A stretch of 64,000 bases of DNA from Dichetophora obliterata (Eukaryota > Arthropoda > Insecta > Diptera > Sciomyzidae). Of this stretch, positions 9,557-21,445 are shown piece by piece; position 1 is the first letter of the stretch, and the number at the start of each line of letters is the position of its first letter. The notes under the pieces were generated by a model. The model saw nothing but the letters and a program-made list of their open reading frames with translations. It made no database searches and had not been told where the DNA came from. The stretch lies in the NCBI GenBank assembly GCA_963920525.1, contig OY986435.1, positions 101,048,115 through 101,112,114 of the forward strand, given 5' to 3'. The position numbers and the translations under genes were made by a program.

Positions 9557-12006
9557 ATTATCGGCGTCTAAATGGGCGTACGCGGAAAGAAATGCACCCA
9601 ATGCCAAACATCGAAGAACAGCTACAAGAGGCGGCGCGCTACAAGTTTATGACAACGCTAGATATGAACAGCGGTTATTATCAGATCCCAATTAAAGAAT
9701 CTAGTCGTAAGTATACCGCATTTATTACAACTGATGGGTTATTTGAATTTAAACGAATGCCTTTTGGCCTCAAAAACGCGCCGATCGCATTCCAACGATT
9801 AATGACGAAAATAAAAGAAAAGACATTAAAAAACGACATGATACATTACATGGACGACATATTAATTGGGGCAAATACAGTTGAAGAAATGTTTGAAAAA
9901 TTAGTACGAGTTCTTGATGTCCTGCGTGAGTCAAATTTGACACTCAATTTGACCAAATGTGAGTTCTTGAAACAGTCGTTAGAGTTTTTAGGGCATAAAT
10001 TGTCTATTGATGGAATAAGTCCTGGGTTGGCAAAGACAGCCGCCATTCAAAATTTTGCAACGCCCACCAACGTCACCGAAGTTCGTAGATTTCTGGGCCT
10101 AAGTGGGTACTTTAGGAAATTTGTGCCTGGCTACGCCATCATATCGGAGCCGCTTCGAAAACTTTTGCGCAAGGATCAACGTTTCGAGTGGACGAATGTT
10201 CAAGAAAACGCGTTGAAGGAACTTAAAAATGCGCTTGTATCTGAGCCGATTTTAACAGCATATGATGTCAATGCAGAGCATCAAGTTCATACAGATGCGA
10301 GTTCCATTGGACTTGCTGGCGTTTTATTTCAATGTGATGGTGAGAACTGGAGGCCAGTTGCTTATTACAGCCGATCTACGAGTGCAGACGAAAGCAAATT
10401 TCATAGTTACGAACTTGAGACGTTGGCAGTGGTTGAATCTCTAGAAAGGTTTAAATATTACATATGTGGCAAGAAAGTCAAAGTAATCACTGACTGTAGC
10501 GCGGTGAAAACAGCTATGCAAAAGAGAGAATTAATTCCCCGTATTGCACGCTGGTGGTTACGCATTCAAGATTATGATCTTGATATTGAACATCGATCGG
10601 AAAAGCGTATGGCCCACGTGGATGCTTTAAGCCGCATGCCGAACGAACAACCCCAAGAATTGGAAACAGCTTCGCTAAAAGTAGCAAAGATGATTTTAGA
10701 GGAAACAGATTTTTTATTTTCAATGCAATTGCAAGACAAAGATATACAAAAAATAGTTGCCAGAATTTCAGCAAAGGAGAAAGATTTAGTTGAAGACTAT
10801 GTAATCAAAAGTGGACGATTGTATAGGAAAGTTGACAACAAAATGCTATGGGTAGTACCGAAAGCGCTGCGATGGCGAGTTTTGCGCGACGCTCACGACA
10901 ACTCTGGGCATCTGAGTCTGGAGAGGACTCTCGAAAAACTAAAACAGCATCTTTGGTTTTCTCGAATGCGTAATTTTGCGAAATCTTATTTAAAGGCTTG
11001 CGTTAACTGCGCATTTGCTAAACATCCTGTTGGTAAGAAAGAAGGCGAATATCATTTCAGTGACATTGAACCTATACCGTTCAATACCATTCACGTCGAT
11101 CACATGGGCCCATTTCCCCGCAGCAGTCGCAGAAACGAACACATCTTGGTGCTTGATGCTTTTTCAAAATACGTATTGATCCGACCAGTCAAAGATACAT
11201 CGACGAAACACGTGCTAAGCACTCTCAACGAGATGAGTGGATACTTCGGAATGCCAGAACGAATCATCAGTGACAGAGGCACAGCATTCTCATCCAAAGA
11301 TTTTGAACACTATTGTAAAAACTACGGCATCAAACATATTCTAAATGCGGTTCGTACACCTCGAGCTAACGGTCAAGTCGAACGCATGAACCGAACGATT
11401 CTATCAATGTTAAGACCATCGACACCAGAAGACAAAATTTGGGACCAAAAAGTAAGGGATATTCAATGGACTCTCAATTCTCTGAAAAGTAGTTCAACGG
11501 GACGAAGCCCACATGAAATCGTTTATGGTTTTCAACCTCGAGATATAGTTGCCAACAAACTCATTCAAATACTCCAAGACGAAGAAGTTACATTCATTGA
11601 TGAAAACATTCAGAACACTCGTGAAGAAGCTGCCGATCGCATCCAAAAACAAAGAAAACAAGCTAAAGAACGATATGACCAAGCACACACTACACCAACA
11701 AAGTTTGTTAAAGGAGATCTTGTGCTGGCTGAAAGTGAACTTGGTAGCACTGGAGAATCGCGGAAATTGGAACCCCGTTTCAAAGGACCCTTCATTGTCA
11801 CCGAAGTCCTTAACAATGATCGGTATATCATCGAAGATTTGCCTGAATCTCGCCGAAAACAGCGCAAATATAAATCTGTATTTGCATCAGATAAACTAAA
11901 GCCGTGGTGTATGCTCCCTGAAGATGACGATGACCCTGATGAAGTATCTAATGATTCCGATGATGAGCAGCGAGGTCGCTACAATCTCAGGAGTGGCCGA
12001 CTGTAA
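9534..12006 (+). pseudogene. RT, RNase H and integrase of element 2 (second frame)
   Basis: From 9534 the frame stays open to the TAA at 12004-12006, whose bases lie inside the 3' LTR. It carries the RT motif A (LDMNSGYYQ), an intact YMDD box (9847-9858), the RNase H landmark HTDASS, an integrase HHCC finger, a DD35E core (HVDHMGP, SDRGTAF, GQVERMN) and a C-terminal KGPFIV module. All catalytic residues I could check are present, unlike element 1. Because the upstream part is in another frame, the copy as read cannot make a full polyprotein without recoding. Confidence 0.9.
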
Positions 12007-12230
12007 CGAGAAGAAACGAGAGATAGAGAGAAAACGCGACTAGAAAGTCAGTCGGACAACGAACTCGCGGTGAACGGTTGATTAGTGCGCCGACGAATAC
12101 TTAAATTGTTTTGCCAATATATTTAACTACCTTTTCCATTAAAAACTTATTTATTTAATTAATAAATTGCGTGTACCAATTATTTAAAGAAATCCTGACA
12201 TTCACGGTAAGATAATTTTTAAAGCTTACA
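12002..12230 (+). repeat. 3' LTR of element 2
   Basis: 229 bp. Its third to fifth bases provide the pol stop codon. Confidence 0.95.
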
Positions 12231-12399
12231 AGTGGCACAAGCAATAACTAGCTATTTGCTGCAATATTAATCTGAGTCAGCGCCTACGTTCTGCATATTA
12301 AGTTCTGACAATTGGTGCTCGATAAACCATACGCAGACCCAAGTAAAATGACACAAAAACACCAGTAAGTAACCAAATTTCAATAGAATTATATTTGTT

Positions 12400-13650
12400 T
12401 GCCAAAAAGATTTAATTTTAACTTCTCTTAGGGCAAACTTGAGTGTAAGGTTCACTGTTTAAATACTGAAAATAAAGGCAAATTATTTTGAATGGAGAGA
12501 AGTTTCGACCTAAAATATATGAAAACGTGAGAAATTTTAACGATAAATAATGTTTAAGACACTGTAAAAAATGTTAAGCAAACTTACGCTGCGTCTACAC
12601 GAAAACAATTGTTATAACAATTTTTTAATCCGTTTTAGTTGTCAAATTTTTTCAACTGCAAGCAAATTGTCGATCGTGACGTAGTTGGGCGTAATACATA
12701 ATTACATGACAATAAATTAAATTTGTTTCGTTATTTGATGTTTCCTTTGAAAATGGAAAAGATAATAGAGAATACAAAAAAAGCTACGTTTGCTTGTGAA
12801 AGAAAAAAAAAAAAACAAAATAAAAACGCGATAATAAAGAAAAAAAATAGTTTTACGCACAAAATTTGATTTTTTCGCTGTTCAACGATCTGTAAGTGCC
12901 ACCGCCAGCAGCACCAGTAAGTGCACTTGCTGGTGCACCAGGAGATCGTTGGCCAGCGAAAAGAACAAAATTTTGCGCGCAAAACTAAATTTTTTTTATT
13001 TTTTAGCGTTTTTGTGTTTCTATTATTTTTTTCAATTTGACAAGCAAAGGCGTTTTCGTATTTTTCACAAACAAACGCCAAATTTTTACATATTTCTCTG
13101 TTTTTGTTCTTCACCTTCATAAGAAAACGGCAGAAAATGTCAGCCTACGTCAAAATTGTTAGTTCAATTGTGTACCTGATTATTGAGACTATTGAGCTGC
13201 CGACTACGAAAATGTGAGTGTGTTAGTAAAAAATGTGTGTGTATTGGAATTGCTATAGCAAATTGTCTCGTGTAGACCGTATGTAATGATGCAATTTTCG
13301 TGAAATTCCGCAGACACATAGAAAAAAGGGTACTGTTTCAAAAATTTTTTGGATTAAATGGGAATAAAAACTTCAAGGATATTCAGGATTTTCAAACAAA
13401 AAGGACATTTTTCAAATCCTTTTTCAATAAAATTTTGTACTTGCTTTTTTTTAAGATTCTTAATTTTTTTCTTTTATTAGGTACCAAATTTGTTATGATA
13501 GGATACGATTTCCTACATTAAACAATTTTTTAAAAACTAAACTCCTTAAAACTAGAGGTGTCCCAAAAAACATAATTGCATATTCGTGATAGGAAGAAAT
13601 AATTCCACATTTAGAAAGTGGTCGGGTTTTTTTGTGTTGTACCGTGTAAT
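12400..13650. repeat. Right arm of the large inverted repeat
   Basis: Reverse complement of 160-705: gggcaaactt (12431), gaaataaaggca-like block (12470), cgataaataatgtttaagac (12541), then after an inserted hairpin element ttggattaaatgggaataaa (13348), taccaaatttgttatgatag (13481) and ctagaggtgtcccaa (13552). The interruption at 12594-13276 has no counterpart in the left arm, so it is a later insertion. Confidence 0.7.
12594..13276. mobile_element. Hairpin (foldback) MITE inserted in the right arm
   Basis: Ends are inverted copies: tctacacgaaaacaattg at the left and the reverse complement tctacacgagacaatttg at the right. Inside, 12820-13010 is a long imperfect palindrome around agtgcacttgctggtgc, with matching arms such as gcacaaaattt/aaattttgcgc and acgatctg/agatcgt. 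No coding capacity. The target duplication could not be set. Confidence 0.65.
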
Positions 13651-14346
13651 CTTTCTTCCATCTTCAAGAAAATAAAATAAAAATTTCGAATTTTTTGCTC
13701 AATTGCTTAATATTTTAACCTGAAACGTCATATCTACACAAATTAAAGCAATAATTTAAGCAAAAACGCAGTATCTACATAAACAGAGATAAAAAAGCGG
13801 TATCTACAGGCATATGCTGCGTTTTCACTTTGTATTTGGAGGTTATGCTTTTTAAAATGTAATTACTTCTTTATTTTTGTGCCCCAAAAAATCTTTTAAA
13901 CATTGATTTTTAATAAATAGCATATTAATTTTTTTATTAAATATCCTAATGCAAGATATGATGGTTTTAAAATACATCATTTAAATATCATGAATATAAA
14001 ATCAAAAAAGCTTTTTACTTTATAAAACGTACAGTTGATGTAGATGCGGCTTTTTGAACTGTTTGTGATAATTTAAATTTATAGAACAACTAATCAAAAA
14101 AGCGGCAACTACAGTGTTTGTTCAACAGTTTTTAATTTTTAATAAAATTGAAAAAAAATATCATTAATATTGAAAGCAAAATGGATTTCACTATACTGAA
14201 GAACAAAATATTTATAACCATTCAAACCCTTAACAGTGAATTTTTGATAAATCACTGTAAGTCGTTTATCTCAGAATATTGTATGTTAATAAAAAGCTAA
14301 ATTGACAATATTTAAAATAACCTTTTTTTACTTTTGATGTGCCGCA
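13651..14346. other. No gene seen
   Basis: AT-rich. A few phrases recur in both orientations (gcagtatctaca near 13769, gcggtatctaca near 13797, gatgtagatgcgg near 14037), hinting at another decayed inverted-repeat element, not resolved. Confidence 0.4.
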
Positions 14347-15323
14347 TAGTGTCCGACCGCAACCGGAATTTTGGCCAAAACTGAAACTGAATCTTTGGCC
14401 ATTTTATAATATTCGGCCGAAATCGAAACTGGTTATTAATATGAAAATTTAAGTTTTCACAAATATTTTTTTTTTTATTAAAAGGAAACAAAAGTACTTT
14501 CAGACACATAAGAAAAAAATGTAATATAAAAAAAGTATTCAGGCATGTTCTGCATTCCACTTTCGAGTGGAAGTGAATAAAATTCATAATTGAATTTGAT
14601 ATTTGGTGTTCTTTATATATAATTTATTTTCGTTAATGCAATTAATTATATTAATAAATTAAATAAAATACAAAACGAAAAAGTGATATGTAGACCACAA
14701 TATATCGAATTCAATTATGATTTAATTTCACTTCCACTCGGAAGTGGAATGCAGAACATGCCTGATTATTTGAATATTGAAGTTTATAATAATTAGTTAA
14801 AGTTTACTATAATAGTAAATGAGATAATTTTTTATTTTATTTTTTATTACAAAAGTATTGCAAACTTATATCTACCGTACACACTCAAAATAGTATGCAC
14901 AAACAATGACATTTTTAGAGAACTACAAAACAAGGTATTTTTGTTTTTTTAAAGGTTCGAAATATTGCGTTTTCTTTTCCTTTATTCCACACCCACAGAA
15001 TTCGTTCGAAAATGTAAATATCAATTTTTGGCTTCAGTAACTATAAAAATTTAATATTAATTGCAATAGATGAACCAAATGAATAGTATTGAACCAAAAT
15101 GTTTTGCGTTAACACAATAAATCAAATTATATACGAATTCATAATTTTAGTTTTGTACAATGCGTTGTAAATATTTTTACTAAACCAAACTTATATATTT
15201 GAATTAAATGACTGATACAAGAAATTTTTACCAAAAGTTTCGATAGCCGAAACTAGCCGAATCTGACAAAAAGGGCCGAAACTGGCCGTACCTAACCGAA
15301 ACCGAATATTCGGTAGGACACTA
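14347..15323. mobile_element. Decayed hAT-like non-autonomous element
   Basis: Ends are inverted: tagtgtccgaccg at the left, cggtaggacacta at the right, each followed inward by imperfect repeats of the ccgaaac/cggccgaaa type. An internal palindrome (about 14535-14763) contains gcatgttctgcattccac and its complement. Flanking octamers (gtgccgca and ctgatgta) match at only four positions, so the target duplication is uncertain. A related fragment is at 42328-42667. Confidence 0.55.
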
Positions 15324-16239
15324 CTGATGTATTTGATCAATCGATTTTGTTCATAATTTGCATGGTAAGTTTTTGAGTCGAGGTATTAATTTTTGGTATA
15401 ATTTTTAAATAACGAGCGATTAGGTGGACTCCAGTACAAAATTTTAGAAGGTCAAAATGTACTAAAAGATGTACTACAGAATTTGTTGTTCTCTAATAAA
15501 AAAAAACCATGTGAAAACTTAATTTTTATCAAATCGGCCACTTTGGGACCGCCCCACAGGATGTGTTCTTAAGGTCAGAACACGTTTGTTTCCTGAACAA
15601 CCTTAACACATCTTACTATAATGCTGTAAAAGTAAATGAAAAAGCATTCCATTGCTGTGATAAAAGTCCTTTTGTACTTCAATTTTTATTATAACTAGTA
15701 TCACCTGCGTAGCTAGTAGCTAATAACGTAAGGAATAGAATCATACGAAAGTAAGTAAGGGTATTCAGTAAATTTGTTAAATCCTGTTAAACTCCTAAAT
15801 TGTTAAAGCTGTTGATGCAAACGCCTCTGCTAAGACATTTTGCAATCAAGTGCTAACCTTATCTGTCAAAATCGGCTTACAGACCTCTGCAGCTAAAATT
15901 CGGTGGTTTTAATAACTCGTTTAAAAATTACTCAGAAAAAATTAAAAATTTATTTTAATTTTTATATTACAGTGCATTAACATTTTTGATACATCTGCTA
16001 CTCAGAAACTTTGAAGTGTTTTAAATCTCTGCCAGGGCAGTTTTTAGACTTTGAAGCTTTTCAGAGATTTTGTAAGCTTCAGAAAAATAAAATATCCAAT
16101 TGTAAATCGAGTCTTTCAACTGAATTGATTCTCGGCCACACACTGTATAAACTTAAATGAAAGATTTTCTATTAACTGTCAAATATATATTATTTGTTTA
16201 AAATCCATGTCTTTTTATTTCTTATTATTCTATTATTAC
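15324..16239. other. No gene seen
   Basis: AT-rich intronic sequence without a recognisable ORF, repeat end or motif. Confidence 0.5.
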
Positions 16240-16604
16240 CCAGCAGCGGATTTGCCAGTGGCTACCATAGAACTAATACAGAATAAATTACCAGGTAAGG
16301 AAGCATTACTTTTTTCAAAAAGTAATGCGTCTGCATATAGTAGAAGTAATTAACTCATACCTCATTACCTGTAATGTAGCATACAAGGAAAAGTAATGCA
16401 GTGATTTTTATAACTTAATACAAGTAGTATGTTACTCCATAACTTCTAGGTAATGCTGAAGGGAGGCGATCACTTACCTCCTGTCTCATTCAATGTTAAA
16501 TGTAAGGCCTTTTATGCATAGTAAGGAAGTATAGTCGGAAGTAGTGGTCATTACAAGGTAATTGATGCTTCATATATTCGGAATATATTCCATCCGCTAC
16601 TGGG
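16240..16604. mobile_element. MITE, 365 bp, TA target duplication
   Basis: Terminal inverted repeats cccagcagcggat (16240-16252) and atccgctactggg (16592-16604), one mismatch, flanked by TA on both sides. No ORF. TA suggests the Tc1/mariner superfamily, but the TIR was not recognised. Confidence 0.65.
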
Positions 16605-17268
16605 TATAATCAAATTAAATTAAAGACAATTGTAAAATTTTCTTCACAAAAAACAGCTTAAAATATGTATGTTGACAGTGAATCAAACGATTTGACCATA
16701 CACAGCACAACCGAATTGATCAAAATTGATCGAAATTTAATCAAAATATTTTGATTTTTCATGAAACAACACGACAACTGCCAAACTGATCAATTGACAA
16801 AGCCATACACGCTTTGACTTAAGCAACAACCCACTCAGTTGACGATTGGATTGTTTTGTGTATGACTTGCATATTTTCGTGCAAAAAAATTGTTTAAATC
16901 CATTTTTTTATAAAAAAAAAACAACTATAAGACCTTGGTTATTTATTTAATTTCCAAAGTTGTTAAATCATTTATGATTTTAAAACAAAGTTTGTTAATG
17001 CTATGTTCACACTGAGAGCTATATTTTGTTCCTGTTACACACAATCCTGTGTAAAGATAGAATAGCAACGTAAATTATTTTTTTTAAATTGATTAAATAC
17101 ACATATTTTATCTAAATATGTTAAAGTTTTGCATAAGGATTGTACAGTTTTGTTTTTTGACACTAATTTTTTATACGTTTTGCATAAAAATCCGATCTCT
17201 ACTAATCAGTAGCGGAATCTAGCTGGCGATTTTTTCAATATGTTACAAATACATACATATGAGTATAT
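16605..17268. other. No gene seen
   Basis: AT-rich. A stretch near 16690-16860 has repeated gatcaa/ttgatt motifs (cacagcacaaccgaattgat and similar) suggestive of an old MITE. Confidence 0.35.
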
Positions 17269-17820
17269 GGGCATTTCCAAACTGGCGTTACGTACGATTT
17301 GTACGAAGAAATATTAAAAAAAAGGATTTTTATATTTGCGTAGTAATAAAGTAGCACTTTTTTAGAAGGTTTTGAAAGAAAATAAGTTAATTTTCCCAGC
17401 GATCAAATTTAAATTCTTCTCTTGTTTTTTTTATTAGTCTTTTTCATCTGGCGTGACGTTACTGGCGTTACGTTACTTAAATTTTCATTAAAGTTCAATT
17501 GGATAATTAAGTAATTAGGTAGTTAAATAATTATGTAATTTAGGATTTACAAAAAAATTCTTTCTCGAATTTTCCTTTCCTTGCCTCAACCACTTCTTCA
17601 TTATCTTAAGCCAATGCCTTACATTTTTATTAAAACAAAAAAGTTAACGAAACATTTACTAAACATTAACGAAAAAGATTTGATCATCATTTTGAATTTT
17701 AGTAAATGAATTTATGTATAAATTGCTTAAATTAATAAAATTAAAATGTTTCTCATAAAATTATAAGTTTATATTAGTTTTAATTTTTTGGACACGGTAG
17801 ACTTTTCTGTGCAAATGCCC
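17269..17820. mobile_element. MITE-like element, 552 bp
   Basis: Ends gggcattt (17269-17276) and aaatgccc (17813-17820), bordered by ATAT on both sides. Direct repeats of ctggcgttacgt lie inside (17281, 17461). A related tatgggcatttcc sequence occurs inside the hAT element at 26466. Short TIR, so moderate confidence. Confidence 0.45.
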
Positions 17821-18058
17821 ATATGCAATTGTTAAGAGTTAAACCGATTTTTTCCTACTTTTTTAAATACAATTATCTAAAACAAATTTATTGAAAATTG
17901 CACACACGTCAAAAATTTTTTAATATTTTTTTAATCATTCCACCATCTTCGAAATCTGTTATCCAGACTTTACAAAAACATTCGGAACTTGTAGAACAAA
18001 GTTTTTCTTTTCTTGTTTTTGACATATCTGGCAAATAAATAATTACATCGATAATTAC

Positions 18059-18327
18059 CATTCTCGTGACTCTCTTCCCATGCAATCTCTTTAGGGGGCT
18101 GCACACTGTAACCGTCTTCATCTACTTCGGTAGATGCAAAACCAATTGCACCAGTCTGTCCACCTGCACTTCCAGCTGCAACAACTGTTGCTGTCTCAAC
18201 GTTACCAGGAGCTGAAGATATTGATGGCGCTATACCTCCTCCAACACTACTGCTGCCACTTGAATTTTGCGCTTTTACTTTGGAGTCCTCGAGATGAGGC
18301 AGGTGTGAATTGGCTCCTATATCAGCG
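18059..18327 (-). CDS. Fcho: Fcho exon 7 (GYSVQP motif)
   Basis: Minus-strand exon from a ttcttgtag acceptor (ends 18328) to an AATG|gtaatt donor (18058). It enters in phase 2 and leaves in phase 1, 269 nt. It encodes a Ser/Gly/Ala-rich linker and then a conserved EVDEDGYSVQPPKE block. The FCHO1/2 family has the matching VDEEGYSIKPE motif after the F-BAR extension, and this is the best single marker of the gene in this part of the window. In the cell the protein binds curved PI(4,5)P2 membrane and recruits Eps15, intersectin and AP-2; this linker region activates AP-2 in vertebrate FCHO. Confidence 0.9.
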
Positions 18328-18505
18328 CTACAAGAATTGTGAAATATTATTAATCTAGTGTCGATATCAACGGGCGAATACTGCTGGAAATAATTAAAAC
18401 AAATAAAATATTTATTTTATAAATTTTCAATAATTTGCGATCATTTCCACTTGAAGTTCTTTAGTTACTAGGCAATTTTCAATCAGTATTCTTATTTTTG
18501 CCTAC

Positions 18506-18608
18506 CTGGCCAGTCGTTCTTCTTGGATATTATTATCAGCATTTTCAGAATCCTTTTTTTTCTTTGATTTTTTCGTTTTTGTTTTGTCGCGCCTACTGCG
18601 TAGAATAC
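18506..18608 (-). CDS. Fcho: Fcho exon 6 (basic Lys-rich segment)
   Basis: A 103-nt minus exon between a tagtttcag acceptor (18610-18609) and a CCAG|gtaggc donor (18505). It enters in phase 1, completing the base A left by exon 5 as AGT (Ser), and leaves in phase 2, which fits exon 7. It encodes ILRSRRDKTKTKKSKKKKDS, then NADNNIQEERLA. Vertebrate FCHO has a corresponding basic stretch (KPRKRKTF... IIKKEKD) right after the F-BAR domain, a polybasic region important for membrane and AP-2 contacts. The upstream intron is 31.4 kb, or shorter if the exon at 40221-40442 is used. Confidence 0.88.
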
Positions 18609-20977
18609 CTGAAACTATTAAAAGAAATATGTAAGACTTTTTCCTCTTACTTATATAAATTATACTTTGCTCTAAAAAGTTATTTTTCTAAAGATGTTCG
18701 GAATATAAATAGTATATTACATAGTGTTTCTGACAAATAGTTTAATATAGTTATAGATAGAAAAGTTTGATTTTATGTAGCTACCACTTATAAAGTTAGT
18801 GGGAATTATCACAGAAAAACCATTCTTAAAAACTCAAAACACCACATTCCATACAAATGATACCTTAAGGGTTATGAACAGTGTAAACGTCTAAATTTTA
18901 AGTGTTTTTTGTTTATTTTATAAAAAGAAATAAGTTTGTACAAGTCTTTAGAATATTAATAAGTTCTTCAAAAAAATTTGATTTAAAGTTTTTTAATGGT
19001 ATATTTTTGCATAATGGTTCTTTGAAAATGACACCTCATGAATCTGGCCTCAGTGGCGTTGACAGCAGTTCGTTCACATGGATCAACTAAGGACAAAAAA
19101 CAAAAAAGATTCTCAAAATATAGATTTATTATTGGCTATAGCCAGAGTAGCTGATTTCTAAAATATTGTTTAGTAAATAAATGAAAAAAATCAACATTTT
19201 CACTTGTTTTTCAATATAAAATTGTTTCTAAAAAAAGTAAAAAAAACGGCTGCGTCACGCTGAAGAGACACATTTTCTCAATAAAACCCATTTTGAATCA
19301 AATGGTCTTAGTTATGCTGTCAACCAGGTCAAAAAAGTGATTTTGAGTAAACGGCGTCTAAAGTTTTGGAAGCGCTAAGAGCGCTCGAATAGCATAACAG
19401 CATTTGGCGCTCTTTTCAAATAATTAACGTTCGAATTTTCACTTGAAACTTGATATACATATTCTTTTGGGTGTAAGCTAATAAGTTCTGAAAAAAAAAT
19501 AAAAATTTTTTTTGGATGTTTTACACTGTTTATACCCCTTCTTAAGCAATATGTCGACCCCTGAATGTGCCAAAAAAAAAATTTTGCACGACCGATTTTT
19601 TCTACTTTTCTGTACTTTAGCTTTCAATATCAAAACCAAATGTTACATGCGCTTAGATAATTAACTAATTTACTATAAGGATTACAGCTACAATATTTTA
19701 CCAGGTGATGCGTTGGAAAGTGTAGAACAAATTTGCATCAAAAAGTCAGTTTCGAAAAAATGGTACATACGATAATTACGTGCAAAGGGGTCGATATAAT
19801 CATTATCATTGTAATCAATATTTTTGAAATTATTTAAATTTATTTTAAAATTGATTTCAAAGTATTGAAAATTTATATGGTATTTAACAGTGCATTAAAA
19901 TTTAAGTTACTTGGTGTGACCAAAGCTTTTAATGGTAAAGTTTATAGCAATGATCTTTGTAGCAATGGGATAACGAAATCAATGAATAAAATAAAATACA
20001 TAAACAAATAAAATAAATATACATCTGTATTTATCTGTTTCTATGTTTTTTGAGGAAATCGAAAACAGTAGACACCTGATTTTTTTAAAAAAATAAGGTC
20101 ACCACAGTATATATAAAAAACTAATATTTAGGAGCATACTTATTTAAAACCAACACTGATAAATTAAAAAAAGATTAGTTTGTGTGTTTTAAATACTTTT
20201 AGAATCTTAGGTGAAACACATACATCGTTGATTCCATGTCAAAGCGAACACGTTTCTGACATCCCTATTTTTACAATTTTTAAACTCTCTAGGTGGATAC
20301 ATCTCTTGAAAAGTATTATACCTGCGTACTTTTTTTTATGTAAATTTTTTTTTAAAGATATACACTAAAAAATATCAAAAAATCTTAAAAAAAATACAAT
20401 TTGTGCATACTCTATATTTAAATAGGTGTAACTTCGAAACCGTAAGTTGTATAGAAAATTTATAGATTTTAAAGACCTTGAATAGGCGTTTTTGGTGGTG
20501 TATTTTTTTTATTCACATTTTTCATAGTTTTCGCACCAATTTTTTTATCTTTTTAATATAGTGTCGTCTTACGGCATCAATTTTAAAGGCTTACTCAAAA
20601 TTTTAGGTTGGACCTTCAACGATTGCTATTTTTAACGAATTTTTTAAAAAATTCCTTCAAAAGATTTCCTATTTTCATACAGAAAATAACATCTTTTTTA
20701 TGTTATTACCAACGAACATTCAAAAAAATATCTGTTATTATTCAAATAAATCTATTAGTACAAAAGAGCCAACAATAAGACCAAACATTTTTTTTTTAAA
20801 CTGTAACGATATTATAAGTGCTGGATGTTACTCGCATTTCATTTCTTCCTTTTCTTTTTGGAAAAAATCAAACTCAAAGTGGTGGGTCATAGTACCATGT
20901 ATTATTTTCGCTCTATAAAAACGTTTTTGGAGAACTTGAACTTCTTTGCAGTACTGTTTTTATGAGAAAAATTCAGT
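18609..20977. other. No gene seen
   Basis: AT-rich intron sequence. Short ORFs here are Phe/Lys/Ile-rich and look non-coding. Confidence 0.5.
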
Positions 20978-21416
20978 GGCTCTGCGCAAAATGGCCCCAG
21001 GAAAAATGGCCCAAAACGAAAAATTAAATATAACCCCAATATACATGTATATATAATTAAATTTGGCCCCAAAGTAAAATTAAAAATGATCCCAAATGTT
21101 TCCTTCAAAGGATATAAAAGGCCCGCAGGGAAAATATTTTTTGAAAAAGTCGCGCCTTTTATGGCAAAATGATTTGCGCTTTTACAAAATGTTGTTTTTA
21201 ACATTCCATACAAGGACAAACCATTTAAGGCGCAGTGAAATAACTCCACTTTTTGTTATTTGGGATTTAAGAAATAGATCCACACCAAAAAATTAAATAG
21301 AAAACACACCAAAAAAAAAAAAGGATATATGGCCCCAATTTTTTGTGTTGTTGTGTTCCATATAAAATTTGGGGCCTTTTTAATTTTTCGTTTTTGGGCC
21401 ATTTTGCGCAGAGCCC
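20978..21416. mobile_element. hAT-type MITE, 439 bp
   Basis: Inverted ends ggctctgcgcaaaatggcc (20978-) and ggccattttgcgcagagccc (to 21416), the left one base shorter. Direct 8-bp flanks AATTCAGT at 20970-20977 and 21417-21424 match exactly, which is the hAT signature. No transposase. Confidence 0.8.
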
Positions 21417-21445
21417 AATTCAGTATCAAAATAGCAGACTAGCCG

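Larger units (their letters stand above)
7083..12230 (+). mobile_element. mdg3/blastopia-like Ty3/gypsy LTR retrotransposon 2 (complete ends)
   Basis: A 5148-bp element with 229-bp LTRs (TG...CA, no differences seen), flanked by the 4-bp duplication AGTG (7079-7082 and 12231-12234). Architecture matches element 1: tRNA-Leu-like primer site, long A-rich leader, SAP-like Gag, then pol. The LTR and protein sequences are clearly different from element 1, so this is another family of the same lineage. It lies 118 bp from element 1 in the same orientation. The coding region has one frameshift and no evident AUG, yet the identical LTRs imply a recent insertion. Confidence 0.95.
53..18058 (-). other. 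Fcho: Fcho intron 7 (18.0 kb)
   Basis: Bounded by a gtaatt donor at 18058 and a cag acceptor at 53 on the minus strand. It holds two complete mdg3-like LTR retrotransposons within a larger inverted-repeat element, plus hairpin MITEs and hAT-like remnants. No further exon was recognised in it. Confidence 0.8.

Noticed and set aside
12002..12234. Env gene after pol in either LTR element (errantivirus-like)
   Set aside because: Pol ends inside the 3' LTR in both elements, leaving no space for a third ORF.
16240..16604. piggyBac-like element because of CCC ends
   Set aside because: Target would have to be TTAA; flanks are TA only and the TIR does not resemble piggyBac.
18134..18358. Plus-strand ORF of 74 codons
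   Set aside because: Antisense shadow of Fcho exon 7, whose minus-strand frame carries the conserved motif and splice sites.
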